64,000 bases of DNA from Delphinapterus leucas (GCF_002288925.2 NW_022098037.1:1328384-1392383); one strand, 5' to 3'; numbered from the stretch's first letter, positions 11,776-24,275 are shown. Program-made: numbers and translations. Notes: generated by a model not told the origin, from the sequence alone.

Positions 11776-12029
11776 TAAAGCCCACTCAGATATCTTCGGC
11801 AGTCTGGAAATTAGTATAGCCAAGTTGTGTTAAAGGAGATTGTAAGTCCACATGTCCAATTTTGAGGTTATTTCTATGGTACCTTGGGGCTATATTCATT
11901 ACCTTCATCATTATAATCAAAGGATAGTTTAGAGATAGATAAGACATCATTACTGTCTTCAAGGAATTAGACGTGATGGGAAGACTGACAACACAGTGTG
12001 GTCAGTGTTATAATAATGAAAAAAGGTCA

Positions 12030-12165
12030 GGGGCTTAGTTGAGATTCAAACACTTGTTGCTCTGTAGCCTTGCTTCTGACAGTAACTAGTTTAGACAAGT
12101 AATTTAACTAATACATATTTCAGTTTCCTCCTCTGTAAAATGAAGGGGTGTGACTAAATAAGGGA
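12030..12165 (+). mobile_element. MIR SINE
   Basis: Forward MIR order: 'gacaagtaatttaact', then CAGTTTCCTCCTCTGTAAAA and 'tgaaggggtgtgact'. Confidence 0.7.
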
Positions 12166-12198
12166 ACCTCTTAGTTATTAAAACTCACTGCTCTTTTT

Positions 12199-12552
12199 CT
12201 TATTTATTTATTTCTTTTATTTATTTATTTTTGGCTGTGTTGGGTCTTCATTGCTGCGGGCAGGCTTTCTCTAGTTGCGGTGAGCAGGGGCTGCTCTTTG
12301 TTGCAGTGCGCAGGCTTCTCATTGCGGTGGCTTCTCTCATTGTGGAGCATGGGCCCTAGGCGCGCGGGCTTCAGTAGTTGTGGCATACAGGCTCAGTAGT
12401 TGTGGCTCACGGGCTCTAGAGCACAAGGTCAGTAGTTGTGGCGCACGGGCTTATTTGCTCCGCGGCATGTGGGATCTTCCCAGACCAGGGCTTGAACCCG
12501 TGTCACCTGCATTGGCAGGCGGATTCTCTACCACTGCGCCACCAGGGAAGCC
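12199..12552 (-). mobile_element. CHR-1-like SINE
   Basis: Full body on the minus strand with a TTTATTTATTTATTT-type tail. Target duplications CTCACTGCTCTTTTT (12184-12198) and CTCACTACTCTTTTT (12553-12567) differ at one base. Confidence 0.95.
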
Positions 12553-12599
12553 CTCACTACTCTTTTTATTCCTAACCCTTCGTTCTATTTTGGCTTTTC

Positions 12600-12985
12600 C
12601 ATTTTATTTCATTCATTCACTGACTCATTCATCATTCCTTCATTCCATCAGCATTTACTGAATACCATCCATGTTCTAGGCACTATGTGGTACACTGGGA
12701 ACACAAAGAAAAGATACAGTAACCCCCTCCCCTCAAGAAGCTCACAGATTTGGAGACAGATAAATTCAAGGAAGTAAATTAGAGACAGTAAATTCAATGT
12801 AGTTTCCAATAGAGTTGTTTACAAAATGCTATGAGAGTGCAGCAAAGGGACTGTAAGGTGGGGATGAGGATGGGGATGCAGTGGGGAAGACTTGCCAAGG
12901 AGTTGACATTTGCAAAGGCTCTTAAAAGACTGAATAGGTGTTTGCTAAAAAGAGTGCACGTGGGAATTCCAGGCCTAGGAAATAT
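12600..12985 (-). mobile_element. L2 LINE 3' end
   Basis: Starts with the CATTCATTCA-rich L2 terminus, followed by 'gcatttactgaatacc', 'ttctaggcac' and 'acatttgcaaaggctc', the reverse complement of the L2 3' region in correct order. Confidence 0.7.
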
Positions 12986-13799
12986 ATAGATTGTGGCTTT
13001 CTTATGTCTGCCTGCTCCTGATCCTTTTCTTCGTCAAAATATTAGCTCTTCTTTAGTTATCAGCACAGTTGGTTGCTGCAGATACAATACATTGGAGATT
13101 TGGTTTCCTTAAATACCCTAGATAGAAGAGAATGCTTTTTTTTTCATGCAAATGCTCTCAGTTATTAGATAGAAAGGAAAAGATACTTGGATCACAAATT
13201 CTGTTCTCTGTAAGTCCATAGGACTTTGAAATGGAGCTTATATCTGTTTTAATAAAAAGAACTGACAAGCTATTATAATAACCTAAAGAAGTCACACACA
13301 TACACACATAAGGTATTTTGCTAAGGGATAGAACTCATGTTTTTGTACTCAAAAAGCATTATTCTTCTGAAATATTTAAAACATTTGTCAAGAGAATTGA
13401 AGAAGTTTGAGAATTTTCTGGAATGTGAACTATCTCCATATTGTAAAACCCTGCAGTAGTCCCACTACTGAGTTCAATACCTTAAGTATGAATTGTCTTT
13501 CATTCTACAAAAGGTGGGGTTGAAAATAAAGATATAAAATAAGTTCATGTTGGTGGTTTCATTACTTTTACCTTATATATGCTTATGGGCTTGTGATCTA
13601 TTGTTTACTCCCAGATCGTAGTAGGAACAGTTTTCTACCAGTAAGAAGGACTTGTGATTCATTCACATTCCCTAGTCATTGTTTCTGGAGAGGGCAGATT
13701 TAGAAGCAAATTGGGAGACGTTGCCTAGAGTTACGAGTGTGCTGCAGTGAGGAAGTACTTTCATCATTAGACCTGTCCAGTAGTACACTAATTTCATTT
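12986..13799. other. Unique DNA, nothing recognised
   Basis: No repeat family or coding signal identified. Confidence 0.45.
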
Positions 13800-13945
13800 T
13801 GTCTCTTCTCTTAGTTATTTAAGCTTCACCAAATTGTAAGTTTCCTTAGAGAAAGGATGTCATTCACCTCTATATTCTTCCTTCCTCTATCCCCACCAAT
13901 CTGGTGCCTGACAGATAAACACTCAATAGGTCGAAATGAATTGCC
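13800..13945 (+). mobile_element. L2 LINE 3'-end fragment
   Basis: Shows 'caaattgtaagtttccttagagaaagga', 'tggtgcctgacagataaacactcaatagg' and an AATGAATT-type end, the L2 tail order. Confidence 0.55.
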
Positions 13946-14054
13946 TATGAAATCAAGAATGGTCTGAGATAATGTAATTAGGCAGAGGTTGGTGACCATT
14001 TGCCACGCATGTTATAGCGGGTGACAGACACCAAGGCCTTCTCCATTATGGTGT

Positions 14055-14180
14055 GGTAGAGAAATGCAGACCATGGGGCTTGTGTTCAAATATAGGCTCT
14101 ATCATTTATTAGTTGTATAATCATGAATAAATCACTCTTCTGTGCCTTGGTTTGTGAATGAGATTGCATACCCACTCATC
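14055..14180 (+). mobile_element. MIR SINE fragment
   Basis: 'gtgttcaaatataggctctatcatttattagttgtataatcatgaataaatcac' then 'tgtgccttggttt' follows the forward MIR order. Confidence 0.65.
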
Positions 14181-14189
14181 TACTCAAGT

Positions 14190-16103
14190 ACACTGTAATC
14201 CTTCCCTCTCTCTCCTGTGTCATCAGTTTTCCTCTTTGCTGGATTATTACTAATACCATAGAAACATGCTGTTATTTCTCCCTTCTCTCTATATCTAAGA
14301 AATACCATCTCTTAACTCCAGCAACAATTGCTCCATTCCTCTGTTCTCTTAATGGCAAAGGTCCTTTCTTCCCATTATCTTTTAAACTCATTCCAATAAG
14401 GCTTCCATCTCCATCATTCCATAGAAGCAACTCTTGTTGCGCTTCCGGTAACTTGCACATTGTTAAATACAGTGGTCAGTTTTTAATTTTCATCATTAGG
14501 GGCATCAACACAATTGATCACTTCCTCTTCCTAGAAATACTCTCTTTCCTTTGCCTCCCAGGAATTCCACATACTCCTGGTTTTTCTCCTCCCTCACTGG
14601 TTGTTCCTTTTCAGTGTCCTTTGCTGAATCCTTCCCTTTTCCCCACCTTTTACATTGGAGAGCACTAAGGCTCATTTCTTGGTCCTTACCTCTTTCTCAC
14701 TCTCTTAGTTATTTCATCTATGCGTGTGTGTGTGTGGTTTTATTCATTTATGCATTTATTTATTTATTTATTGGCTGTGTTGGGTCTTTGTTGCTGCGCG
14801 CGTACTTTCTCTAGTTGTGGCAAGTGGAGGCTACTCTTCCTTGCGGTGCGCGGGCTTCTCATTGTGGTGGCTTCTTGTTGCAGAGCACGGGCTCTAGGCT
14901 CGCGGGCTTCAGTAGTTGCATCATGTGGGCTCAGTAGTTGTGGCTCATGGGCTCTGCAGGGTCGGTAGCTGTGGCGCACAGGCTTAGTTGCTCCACAGCA
15001 TGTGGGATCTTCCTGGACCAGGGATCGAACCTGTGTCCCCTGCATTGGCAGGTGGATTCTTAGCCACTGTACCACCAGGGAACTCGCTATGTATGTGGTT
15101 TTCAATGCCATCTAAATGAAGACAATTTCCAAATTTTATCCCCAACCCAGACTTCTCCCGTTAACTTCTGACTCGATATATCTGCCTATTCAACATCTCT
15201 ACTTGGATGTCGAATAGATAGCTAAACTTAACATTTGCAAAACTGAATTCAAATTCTTCAAATCTGCTCTATTTTTTCTCATTTCAGTAAATAGCATCTT
15301 TGTCCTTTTAGTTGCACAGGCCAAAAATGTTAGCATCTTCCTTGGCACCATGTGCCTTTGCCACCCACATTCTACATCAAGAGGTCCCTTCTACTTTCAA
15401 ATTATATTCAGAATCCGTTTCTCACTACTTCCACTGCTATCACCATGGACCGAGCTGCGGTCATCTCTTGCTTGGATTATTATAATAGCATTTTAACTAG
15501 TCTCCCTGCTTCTACTCTTGCCACCCTACAGTCTTTGCTCGTCAAAACAGCCAGAATGGATTCCTATTGCTCTTAGAGTAAAAGCTAAAGTCCTTACAAA
15601 GATGTTTAAGGTCCTAAAAGATCTGGCCCTGCCCCTTCCCCCTTGTCTTTCCTCACCTCTTATCATTTTCTTCATCACAATTGTCTTTTTGTTGCACTTT
15701 AAACAGTCCAGGCAAGCTCCCTCCCCTGGACTTTTTACACAGACTGTTCCCTCCGATTAGACTACTCTTCTCCCAGATATACTCTAAAATAATGCCTGTC
15801 TTGACACTGCTATTTAAAATTGCAGCCCTCCCCCAGCACTTCCCATTACACTTATTTATTTTTCTGTAGCATTTTGTACTTTCTAAATTACTTCATTGTT
15901 CTAATATTATGTTCTAAATAACTATATAATTTGTTTATATATATACATAAGCAAATTGTATATTGTCTCTCTCCTACTAGAATGTAAGCTGTATGAGAAC
16001 AGCAACTCTCATCTGTCTTGTTCGCTGCTGAATTTTCAGTACCTCAAACACTCTTTGGCACATGTTAGGCACTCTATATTTTGTTGAAGGAAGGAAGGAA
16101 TTG
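14190..16103 (+). mobile_element. Long L2 LINE copy (RT C-terminal region and 3' end), split by a SINE
   Basis: About 1.55 kb of L2 remains in two collinear pieces (14190-14741 and 15103-16103). Visible ORF remnants include 'caacacaattgatcacttcctc', 'tctcttgcttggattatt' (translating ISCLDYYNS) and 'cttagagtaaaagctaaagtcc'. The tail reads 'agaatgtaagctgtatgagaacag' and 'ggcacatgttaggcactc'. All reading frames are broken. The CHR insertion at 14742-15086 postdates it. Confidence 0.8.
14742..15086 (-). mobile_element. CHR-1-like SINE inserted in L2
   Basis: Minus-strand SINE with TTTATTTATTTATTT tail. The right target copy is CTATGTATGTGGTTTT (15087-15102). The left copy (14718-14741) starts CTATG and ends GTGGTTTT but has grown by extra TG units. 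Confidence 0.93.
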
Positions 16104-16739
16104 AATGTAAACAACAAAAATGATGTCTTAGTTTCACCTTCCTGAACTATGGTAAGGATCTAATGAGAGAATGGATGTGATAGTTCTTATTAAATCATGG
16201 AGCAACAATCAAGTTAAGATACTAGTATTGATAGTATGCCTTGCAGTCTGCCTTGAAGCCTTTTTGAACTTTTGCTACATGTGGTCATTGAGTAAAGACT
16301 GGTCTTACGAAATCATACCTCCATTTAGTCAGACTTTTGAGATTAAATTTTCTAAGTTCATTTGACTATCAGTGTTCATTTATATTTCCTTTCAACTCTT
16401 AATACTGCTCTTTGCTTATGCTCTAGAATAACGTTACTTTAATTCTGTGGTACATCTCTTTCTGCATATCCTTTGTGTATGTGTGTCCTGCTGGCCATCT
16501 CATGTGTACATGTGTGTACACATGTGTGAGTACATGTGCATGCTGCATGTGCTGTGCTCTCCAACCTGGCTCTCTGAGCCATCATCAGCCAGATCAATAA
16601 TAAGAAAGTTGATTTTATGAGGGTCTAAGACCAGCCAGAAGCTTCAGATAAGCCAGATAATGGGGGTGGGGGGGGAGGAACCAGAGATGGATAGTGTAGA
16701 CAGATATTAAATTTTTGTGCTTGTTTTCTGTTCATTTTG
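16104..16739. other. Non-coding DNA with a TG/CATG-rich patch
   Basis: A loose TGTG/CATGTG-rich stretch lies at about 16480-16560 and a G-run at 16660-16677. No repeat family recognised. Confidence 0.45.
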
Positions 16740-16814
16740 AGAGGCTTGAAAATGGCGGCGCAGTGGCAGCTTGTTCCCCCTGAGTCCCTTGCTACTCTCA
16801 CTGCCATTGGCCAG
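16740..16814 (+). other. Candidate first coding exon (21 codons) with YY1-like start and splice donor
   Basis: An ATG at 16752-16754 in the context AAAATGGCGGC opens a frame reading MAAQWQLVPPESLATLTAIGQ less its last residue, then Gln; 21 codons end exactly at CAG (16812-16814). GTAAAG follows at 16815, a good donor in phase 0. AAnATGGCGGC is the known YY1 core that commonly overlaps the start codon of housekeeping genes. The surroundings have few CpGs, so a classical island is lacking. I do not recognise the product and see no clear second exon. It could be a chance match, an alternative first exon or a decayed gene. Confidence 0.3.
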
Positions 16815-17454
16815 GTAAAGGTCCCGTCACAGAGAGGCAGGGAAATGGATGAAAAGGTATCTTTTCCCAGAGCATTTTGGAAAATTGAGCTTTTACTTTA
16901 TATTTAGCCCTCAGAAGAAAATACACAGATTATACTGTTACTCCAGATTATGGGGTTTGGGCTGGAAAATAATTCACCAAGGGATAGGATAATTGTCATG
17001 TAAGAAAGATTTAACCTAAGTCCCTCTATTTAATTCTGTCAGCCAAAGAGCAGAAGTACTTGATGGCACACTGAACTGTCTTGCACTTTCTCCAGGGGGT
17101 TTGGTTACCTGAAATGTCATTACCAGCCTGTTTTTGTGAGGCTGTGCTTGTGCTGGATGTGATAGCTGACTCTAGGATTGATTTAGCCAATTTGGCTAGT
17201 TGGACAGGCATCTTCTCTGTGTCTCCCCATTTCATGTTTTTTTCCCCCCGAAACTGTACCCTTTCAAAGAGGACTGCCTTCCCAGACACAGTTGTTTTTT
17301 TAATGTCTTTCTCTCAGCTCTAATATTCTAGCATAAATCTAGAAGATTTTTTTAGAGTATCATGAAATATTACTGTGCCCAGACTCCAGAATTAGGAGTG
17401 ATCCAGAGAAGGTTTTCAAGGTGTGTATTAGAATAAAATTTCAGTGGATTTAGA
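16815..17454. other. Non-coding DNA, nothing recognised
   Basis: Overlapping short frames on both strands (17026-17323) show no domain. Confidence 0.4.
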
Positions 17455-17650
17455 TTTAAAACAGACCTTGATTCAAATCCTCTTTTCTTCACCTACAAAA
17501 TAAGTGATCTCACAGAGTCGCTTTGAGGATTGAATGAGTTAATATATGTAAAAAGTAATAGATATAGCCAATTATTTAGGCATATGGTAAATGGTAGGTG
17601 GTTGCTGATGGTAGGGATAGTACCTTATTATTATGGTGACATATTTTATT
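17455..17650 (+). mobile_element. MIR SINE
   Basis: 'gattcaaatcctc', 'cacctacaaaataagtg' and GAGGATTGAATGAGTTAATA occur in forward MIR order. Confidence 0.7.
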
Positions 17651-18534
17651 GCTGAAAATAGCAATAACTATAGTAAGAGTGAACTAGAGTTAAAATTGCT
17701 AGATTAGATGGTCGCAGTTGATGATCCCTGACTCTGCCAACCACTGGTCCTTATTAGGGAATAATCAATTTCTTGACTCTCCAGATTAAAGTTATGTTTG
17801 TCATACATCTAATATGGGGATAAATGGGTAATTATATCTATGAATCTTTATGTAATTTGTATAGTTAAAACATGTTGAAGGAAGTTGTTTTGGGAAGACG
17901 GTCCATCTCTAAATATCATTCTTCACAACAATCAGGGGAGGAATTCTGCAGGGCAAGCTGTGGAGCCTGACTGAATCTGGAGTTTGGGTGTTGGAGAGAA
18001 AGGGGAAGGAGAAGTTGTGAACTATATAAAGAGAGGGTACCTCCAGAGGCTCTTAAGGAAAGAGATATACATTTGAAAGTGACAAGATTTACATTAAGAA
18101 GCCAAGGATCATAGGGCTAAGTCCTTACTAGGTAGATAGCAAATTCCTGGAGAAAAAGAATAGTGAAGGATAGGAAAAGGAAAATATGGTTTTCAATGTG
18201 GTATCTCTGGGAATTTAGCTCACCTATGACACTGAAAGAAGTGCAACATAATCTCACAGTCCAGATTCCAAACCCTAGTCCTCATTCTATCAAACTGTGT
18301 ACATGTGATCCTCAACTAGGAAAAAGTGTGCAAGGAAAAATAGAAGACATAAACCAAATGTTAAATACCTTTTCTCTGACTGGTAGGATCAGGGGGTTTT
18401 AATGTTCTTTTTAAATTCTTTGTAGTCATTTCCTCATTTTACAATAAGCATATGTTATTTCTATAATAAAAATTTCATTCTTAAATATTTCAAAAGGTCT
18501 GTTTTCACCCATCCAGATGGAGCCACTGTGTTAA
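17651..18534. other. Unique DNA, nothing recognised
   Basis: No transposon or exon signal that I can support. Confidence 0.45.
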
Positions 18535-18790
18535 TAGTTGCTATTATTTTATAAGCACTCACTTACATGCCTGGGGACTGTGCCAGCAGCTTTATCAGTA
18601 TTTTGTCATTTAATCCTCACAATAAGTCCATGAAGTATAGTGTTATTTCCATTTAAAAGGTGAAGCCACTGGGGTACAGAGAGGTCAAATAACTTACTTT
18701 AGGTCATGTAGCTAGCAGATGGCAACACCAGGAATTGAATCCAGGAAGTTTGACTCCAGAGATTCCTGTTCGTGTTTCCACTATGTTACA
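18535..18790 (-). mobile_element. Near full-length MIR SINE
   Basis: Reverse MIR from 'tcatttaatcctcacaataag' through 'gtgaagccactggggtacagagaggtcaaataactta' to 'gaattgaatccaggaagtttgactcc'. Confidence 0.85.
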
Positions 18791-19769
18791 ATGTCCTGGT
18801 CTGTACACACACCAAGGCAAAGGAGGCTCTCTGCCTTGGGTCTACTTTAGGTATATCACACACAAGATCTGTTTGGTGGCTTCTAGACTATTTTAACTTT
18901 TTAAAAGCTTAGTGTAAATAGGCATTCAGATACTCTTATAAAAAATATTTTTGCTTTTCTTAGAATTCTTATGAAAAGGCAACTAACTATTTCATTAAAA
19001 GATAAACTGGAGAATTGAATTCAAATATACACATAAAGATCTGTTTTTGACCAATCTGAGTAATACTGCAAAATTCTCTGTTACATCATTAATGTAGCTT
19101 TTGCTTTTTAAGCCATTGTCTCCTGGAGCTAGGTTTTTAGTCCCTATGACTGTTTTTAAGAATATGTGCAAAGAAGCAGGTAATGACATTTTTTCTTTAG
19201 TTAGTGTAACCTGTATAGGAAAGATGCTTATTGGGAAGTCGTGCAAGAGTAGTAATCTAGGTCAAGAGTATAGCCTCGATGTAGAATTTCCTTCTATACT
19301 TTCTCTAGCGAAGAGTTTTTAGGTTTGAAAAAATACCTTATACAATACAGGCCAGTAGATGATCTGGACATCCTTGAGTCCCTTTCTCATTCCCCTCCAA
19401 TCTTATTTCCCCTTCCTAAGGTTCTAGTACTAGTAACAAAGAACTCAGTTTCCAGAAGCAGCCCTTCTGTTTTAGGACCACTGTTTGTAACTTTTCCTGT
19501 TGTTGAGTGGGAATTAGTCTTCTGGTAGCTTCTTTTTCATCCTACAAGTGATTGAAAGAGCAATTTCAATAGGTCTGAAACAAGTCTTAATCTATTTTTG
19601 TTGTGCGTGATGGCAGAAGAGAGCCCTCAATATTCTTTACATCACTATTGTGGATAGTACTTTATATAGTACTTTTTTTTTCTTAAGGTGCTTTCTGTGT
19701 AGTACATGGTATTTTGTCTTCCCCTCTCATCTGAGAGGGAGGCTGGGATAGTTCACACACATACACACA
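18791..19769. other. Unique DNA, nothing recognised
   Basis: Short frames only; no repeat family identified. A small CA run lies at 19754-19772. Confidence 0.45.
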
Positions 19770-19900
19770 CACGACCCTAATCTTTACAAATTAGATCTTA
19801 TCATTCCCATTTTACAGGTGAGGAAACTTAGGTTAAATAACTTCAAAATCACCCAACTAGAAAGTGACTACATTGGCATTTAGAACTCAAGAGTTCCCAA
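19770..19900 (-). mobile_element. MIR SINE fragment
   Basis: CCCATTTTACAGGTGAGGAAAC, 'ggttaaataacttcaaaatcacccaactagaaagtgac' in reverse MIR order. Confidence 0.75.
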
Positions 19901-21604
19901 AGGATGAATGCCTGGGCTTTAAATCTTTGCGCTGTAATACACTGCATGTCAGGTCAAATGGATTATCTGTGGTAGAGAGAAGGTAAGATCACAGAACTTG
20001 TTTTGGAGCTGGAATCAGTCTTGCAGTCTTTTGGTTCTGTTTCTACTTGCTTGTGTAGCCTACTGGATGTCGCTGGCTTGAAAGTATAAATTCAGCTCAT
20101 TCTCCCCGGAGGGCTTGCAGACAGTGATGCCTGTTTGATCCTTTGGTTTAAAAAGAACTGGTTGGTATCTTTAGGACGCTATGGATGGCATACTGCTCCA
20201 AAACTGGGCTACGCCTCTAGTTTGAGATGATTTCACTCTAGGATTTCCAGTTTGCTTGCTTTTAAGACATAGTATAAAACCCAGTTCTTTCCTTAAGCGT
20301 GGCCAGTTCTGATGGAGCCCAGTGCTAAAACAAAAGAACATGGTCTTTTCCCCAAAGGATTAGGGAGAGTAGTTAGGTACAAGGATACGTAGCCCCATCT
20401 TCAAATGGACAGGATTTTTGCTAGATATTGTTAATAAGTCACTTTTAGTTTATAGATGGGAAGGGTCAGGGATAACAGTAAAAAACGAAGGCCTTTATTT
20501 TCTAATACATCCTAAACTCCAAACTCCACTGAGATGGTTTAAGTACACAGCAAAGCCCAAATCTTCAATCCCTAAAGGAACAGAAAGAAATCACAGTTCT
20601 CTGAATTCTCTTTCCCATCAGCCTCACCTGCCCACACTTCAGACCTTTCTGAATTCTCAAACCACACACTGATGGCAGACTTCGGCTCCACTCATCCAAA
20701 GCTTTCCGTTTTGATCAGTTTAAATCCCTATGAGGCAACTGCCATCAGAAGGCTAACAGGTATTGTGAGCTCACACAGGGCCGTGGGGGAGGGGTGAGCT
20801 GGCCTGTGGGGAGCCCCATCTCGAGGAGCTGGTCACTCAGCTTCAAACAAATCTGCATCACACTGGGGGTTTCCACCCCTTTTTCTCTGTCAATGATCCC
20901 CATTTGTCCCCAGGGCCCAGGGTTTCAGGTCCTGGTGAGCCATTCTCATTTATCTTCCTTTTGTTTTCAACCCGCATTCTGCCCTAACCATCAACAATTA
21001 TCATTTATTCTGTAACTTTTAGTTTGGTGGTGAATGCTGAGGCTTTGCTAGCCTTTCAGTTTTGTCATTCAGGCTTTTTCTAAAGAACAGGGTCTCAAAC
21101 GTCAGTTCCTTGATCTGTCTCTGGCTGAGGTAGTCAGCGTTGGAGGGGGTTTCTGAGTCCAAATTTCTGCTTGAATTTTCTTTGGTGTCATAAAGAGTGG
21201 GAAAAAAGTCATTTTTCAGTGGTTCTGAGTTTCCCTCTCTCTCTCTCTCTCTCTCTCATCTCTGAAACCTCTTTGAGAATCTTTCTGTCCTCAGAAAAAT
21301 GCACAATTTTAGAGGCTCACAGACCTTCTGATACCCATGAGTGTACCATCTCCAAGTTAGGAACCTGTCTGCCCTAGTGTCCTTCTAGAGTCACGTGGGT
21401 TCTGATCTAACATGAAGGAATAAGTAGTGAATGTGGCTTTTGAGAAACAATAAACTGATTTCCTCCCACTTTTCCATAATGTCCATGTGCATTTTTAGCC
21501 TCATATATTTGAAATTCTTGGAGCACTGTGCACTGTGGCATGGGAAAGACAATTTGTTTCCAATTTGCTACTATATTGTTTTACAACTTCAATACCAACA
21601 CTAT
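19901..21604. other. Unique DNA with a (TC)n tract
   Basis: A (CT)n microsatellite occupies about 21231-21257. Nothing else recognisable in 1.7 kb. Confidence 0.5.
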
Positions 21605-21617
21605 TTCATAACCTTTT

Positions 21618-21943
21618 ATTTTTTTAGCCTCTTTATTGGAGTATAATTGCTTTACAATGGTGTGTTAGTTTCTGCTTTATAACAAAGTGAAAATACATAT
21701 ACATATATCCCCATATCTCCTCCCTCTTGGGTCTCCCTCACACCCTCCCTATCCCACCCCTCTAGGTGGTCACAAAGCACCCAGCTGATCTCCCTGTGTT
21801 ATGCGGCTGCTTCCCACTAGCTATCTATTTTACGTTTGGTAGTGTATGTAAATCCATGCCACTCTCTCACTTTGTCCCAGCTTACCCTTCCCCCTCCTCG
21901 TGTCCTCAAATCCATTCTCTACGTCTGCGTCTTTATTCCTGTG
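21618..21943 (-). mobile_element. 5'-truncated L1 (3' UTR only) with perfect target duplication
   Basis: The 326-bp insert is the reverse complement of the same L1 3' end seen at 47520-47880 ('ggagtataattgctttacaatgg', 'ccctctaggtggtcacaaagcac'). TTCATAACCTTTT flanks it on both sides (21605-21617, 21944-21956), a perfect 13-bp duplication. Confidence 0.93.
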
Positions 21944-21956
21944 TTCATAACCTTTT

Positions 21957-23512
21957 TTAGGGGAAATGAAGCGCTGAAATTTCCCCGTCCATTGCAAGTG
22001 ACAGTAAGGTGACCTCTAGTGGACTCTTATGGTAATTACTGGGACATTCTGGAAATAAGGAGCCATCATTGCTAGTGGAGGGGCAGACCACTGAAATTAG
22101 AGCAGCTTTGAAGTTCAGTTGGATGTACAGTCATCTTCAAGGCCAAGGCTGGGACAGGTGAGGGAGGTACATTCGAATGAAGCAAGTTTCATCACTGGTT
22201 AAAAGAGGCTTCAAGAGACCTTGAGTTTCCTGGAACTAACATTTCTCTAAAGGACCAAGGATTAGGTTATGACCAGCTCACCGGATTGATTTTAGGGAAA
22301 AGAAATTTTCTCTTTGAAATAATAAACAGTGAGAGGGATTTGAAGTCATAATAGACCTTGTAGGCAAAGAGAAGGTAAGTATTCCACAATTTATGTTCTG
22401 TTTTGAGTGCTGGAACATGTTGGTAGGGGGAAGAGAAGGAAACAAACGTTTAAAAAATTCCAACTCAGGGCTAAATAGTCTCTCAATCTCCCAGTCTCTG
22501 TCTTTCTCACCCTCACCCTATACCTTTTATCCAGCCTTACTCAACAACCAAAACAAGGCAAAGCTTTGTTCACAGTCGTTCCCCAGGGCCTACTCTGGCC
22601 CCTTTTCTGGCTCTGAGTCATGTTTCCTGCCCACTGGACCTGCTTGACCTTGGTTACCTGCTTTGCTCCTTAGAAGTCCTTAAGAATGTTTATTGGACTT
22701 ACCTCTCAGGATATGCCCACTCCTGCTTGCTTTGGGGAGGATACGCTGCCCCAACTCTGTTCATGAGGACCCAAGCCGTGGCAGCAGCTGGCCCACTCAT
22801 GGTGGGGAACAGCTGGTTTGGACATTTGGTTTGGGCCTTTTGTCTATCAGTTATCCCTTCTGCCCTTGCCCCCTCTAACCTGGTATTTAGTCTTGTACCC
22901 TTGAGCCTGTTTCTCAAGTCACCATCCCCTGGCTTTTGTCCCATGTTTAACACCTAGATCTCATCTAACTCTGTAGGGCTCAGGCTTCTTTAGTTAAGGC
23001 TGACCTTTTTGGAACCCTGCTATGATGGGATATATATTGTGTCTTCAGGATAGCATGATCATAGGTTAATAATGTTTTCTCAAAGGGAAAGAAAAACTCA
23101 ATATCTACTATTATTCTCTTGATCAGCATTTAAAGATACTATTAAACCAAGCTCTGTCGTACATTTAAATTTGAATGCCTTTTTCTGACGTTTAATATAA
23201 GAACATAGAGACTTATTCTTAACTTACAGAATACTTGTAAAGTCTAAATAATGTGTTAAAAAACACCCAGAATACAGAAGTTATGTGTGAATTTCCTGTC
23301 ATGCTAAATTATTATAAACATTTGCCTGCTTGGTTCAGAATTATTATCTCATCTCTTGTCTCTCCAGCTGCAGCAAGACCCCTCAAGAAAACCATGTTTA
23401 CAGCTGGAGTCATTCATGATCTTAACAATAAGAATCAATGATCCTGTTCAGTGAATAACAGCTCAGACGGTGCTCATAACGTGAACGGGCTCTGAAGCTG
23501 GCATACAAGAGG
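21957..23512. other. Unique DNA, nothing recognised
   Basis: Several overlapping frames at 22390-22960 have no recognisable domain. No repeat family seen. Confidence 0.45.
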
Positions 23513-23569
23513 AGTTCAGAGGTTAGTGGATGTGAATGGTTTAATGAAAGATGACATGTCACAAAATAC
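23513..23569. repeat. 57-bp dispersed direct repeat, copy 1
   Basis: The segment from AGTTCAGAGGTTAGTGG to CACAAAATAC recurs at 24276-24332 with a single difference (GATGACATG here, GATGGCATG there). Flanks of the two copies are unrelated. Confidence 0.95.
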
Positions 23570-23783
23570 TTCAAGTCCAGCTGGCGGTATAAGAATCCAT
23601 CTGGGAATTAAGCTCATCAGGAGTATAAAAACTGGGTTTGTTTAGGTTTGCCATGATTGAATGAATCTAAAGTATAGGGTTCCATGGTATTCTAGAATGA
23701 AAAAAAATTAACTTTTGAAGTAGTAAATGAATTTACTTATAAAGTGAACTGAGACTGTTCTTTTGAATGCCAAGGGGATTTCT

Positions 23784-23917
23784 TTCTTTTTATTTTTTTT
23801 AATTTTATTTTTTGGCTGCGCGGCATGTGGGGTCTTGGCTCCCGGACCAGGGATCAAACCTGCTCCTCCCGCGTTGGAAGCGTGGAGTCTTAACCACTGG
23901 ACCGCCAGGGAAGTCGC
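23784..23917 (-). mobile_element. Short CHR-type SINE
   Basis: Minus-strand copy with core 'cggcatgtggggtcttgg' and a B-box region 'gaccagggatcaaacctg'. Imperfect duplications CAAGGGGATTTCT (23771-23783) and TAAGGGGGTTTCT (23918-23930). Confidence 0.9.
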
Positions 23918-23930
23918 TAAGGGGGTTTCT

Positions 23931-24275
23931 AATTTCCCATCAAAAAAGGAGAAAAGGTCTTAAGGGTGGAAAAGCAGTATCTACCTCTTTATATTGAAGA
24001 TTTGAAACACTTTTGACTTTTTCCATGAAGCACTTTCCTTAGTGCATTTTGCCATAAGGGGGTGCTCTGGGATAATACTTTTCAGCAAAGCCGCTGTCTT
24101 TTCTACTTGTTTACCTAAAAAAAAAGCAAACGTAGATTTGTTCCTTCTACTTCTCATCCAGACTCACTAACCTTTGAAAGGTGTCGATTTAAATTAAAAC
24201 GAAAAAAATAGTGAAACCTATGTAAAATAACCAGTGTCATTTTGTGTAGACCCTTGTTTCCTTTTTTGAGAAATA
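23931..24275. other. Spacer, nothing recognised
   Basis: Unique sequence between a SINE and the second copy of the 57-bp repeat. Confidence 0.45.

Noticed and set aside
14551..15111. Frames of 82-115 codons
   Set aside because: They lie in the CHR-1 SINE and the L2 remnant; composition follows the repeat.
16660..16690. G-run plus 'gaggaaccagagatgg' as a possible L1 5' UTR start
   Set aside because: Similarity to an L1 5' end is only a few bases and the following sequence does not continue as L1.
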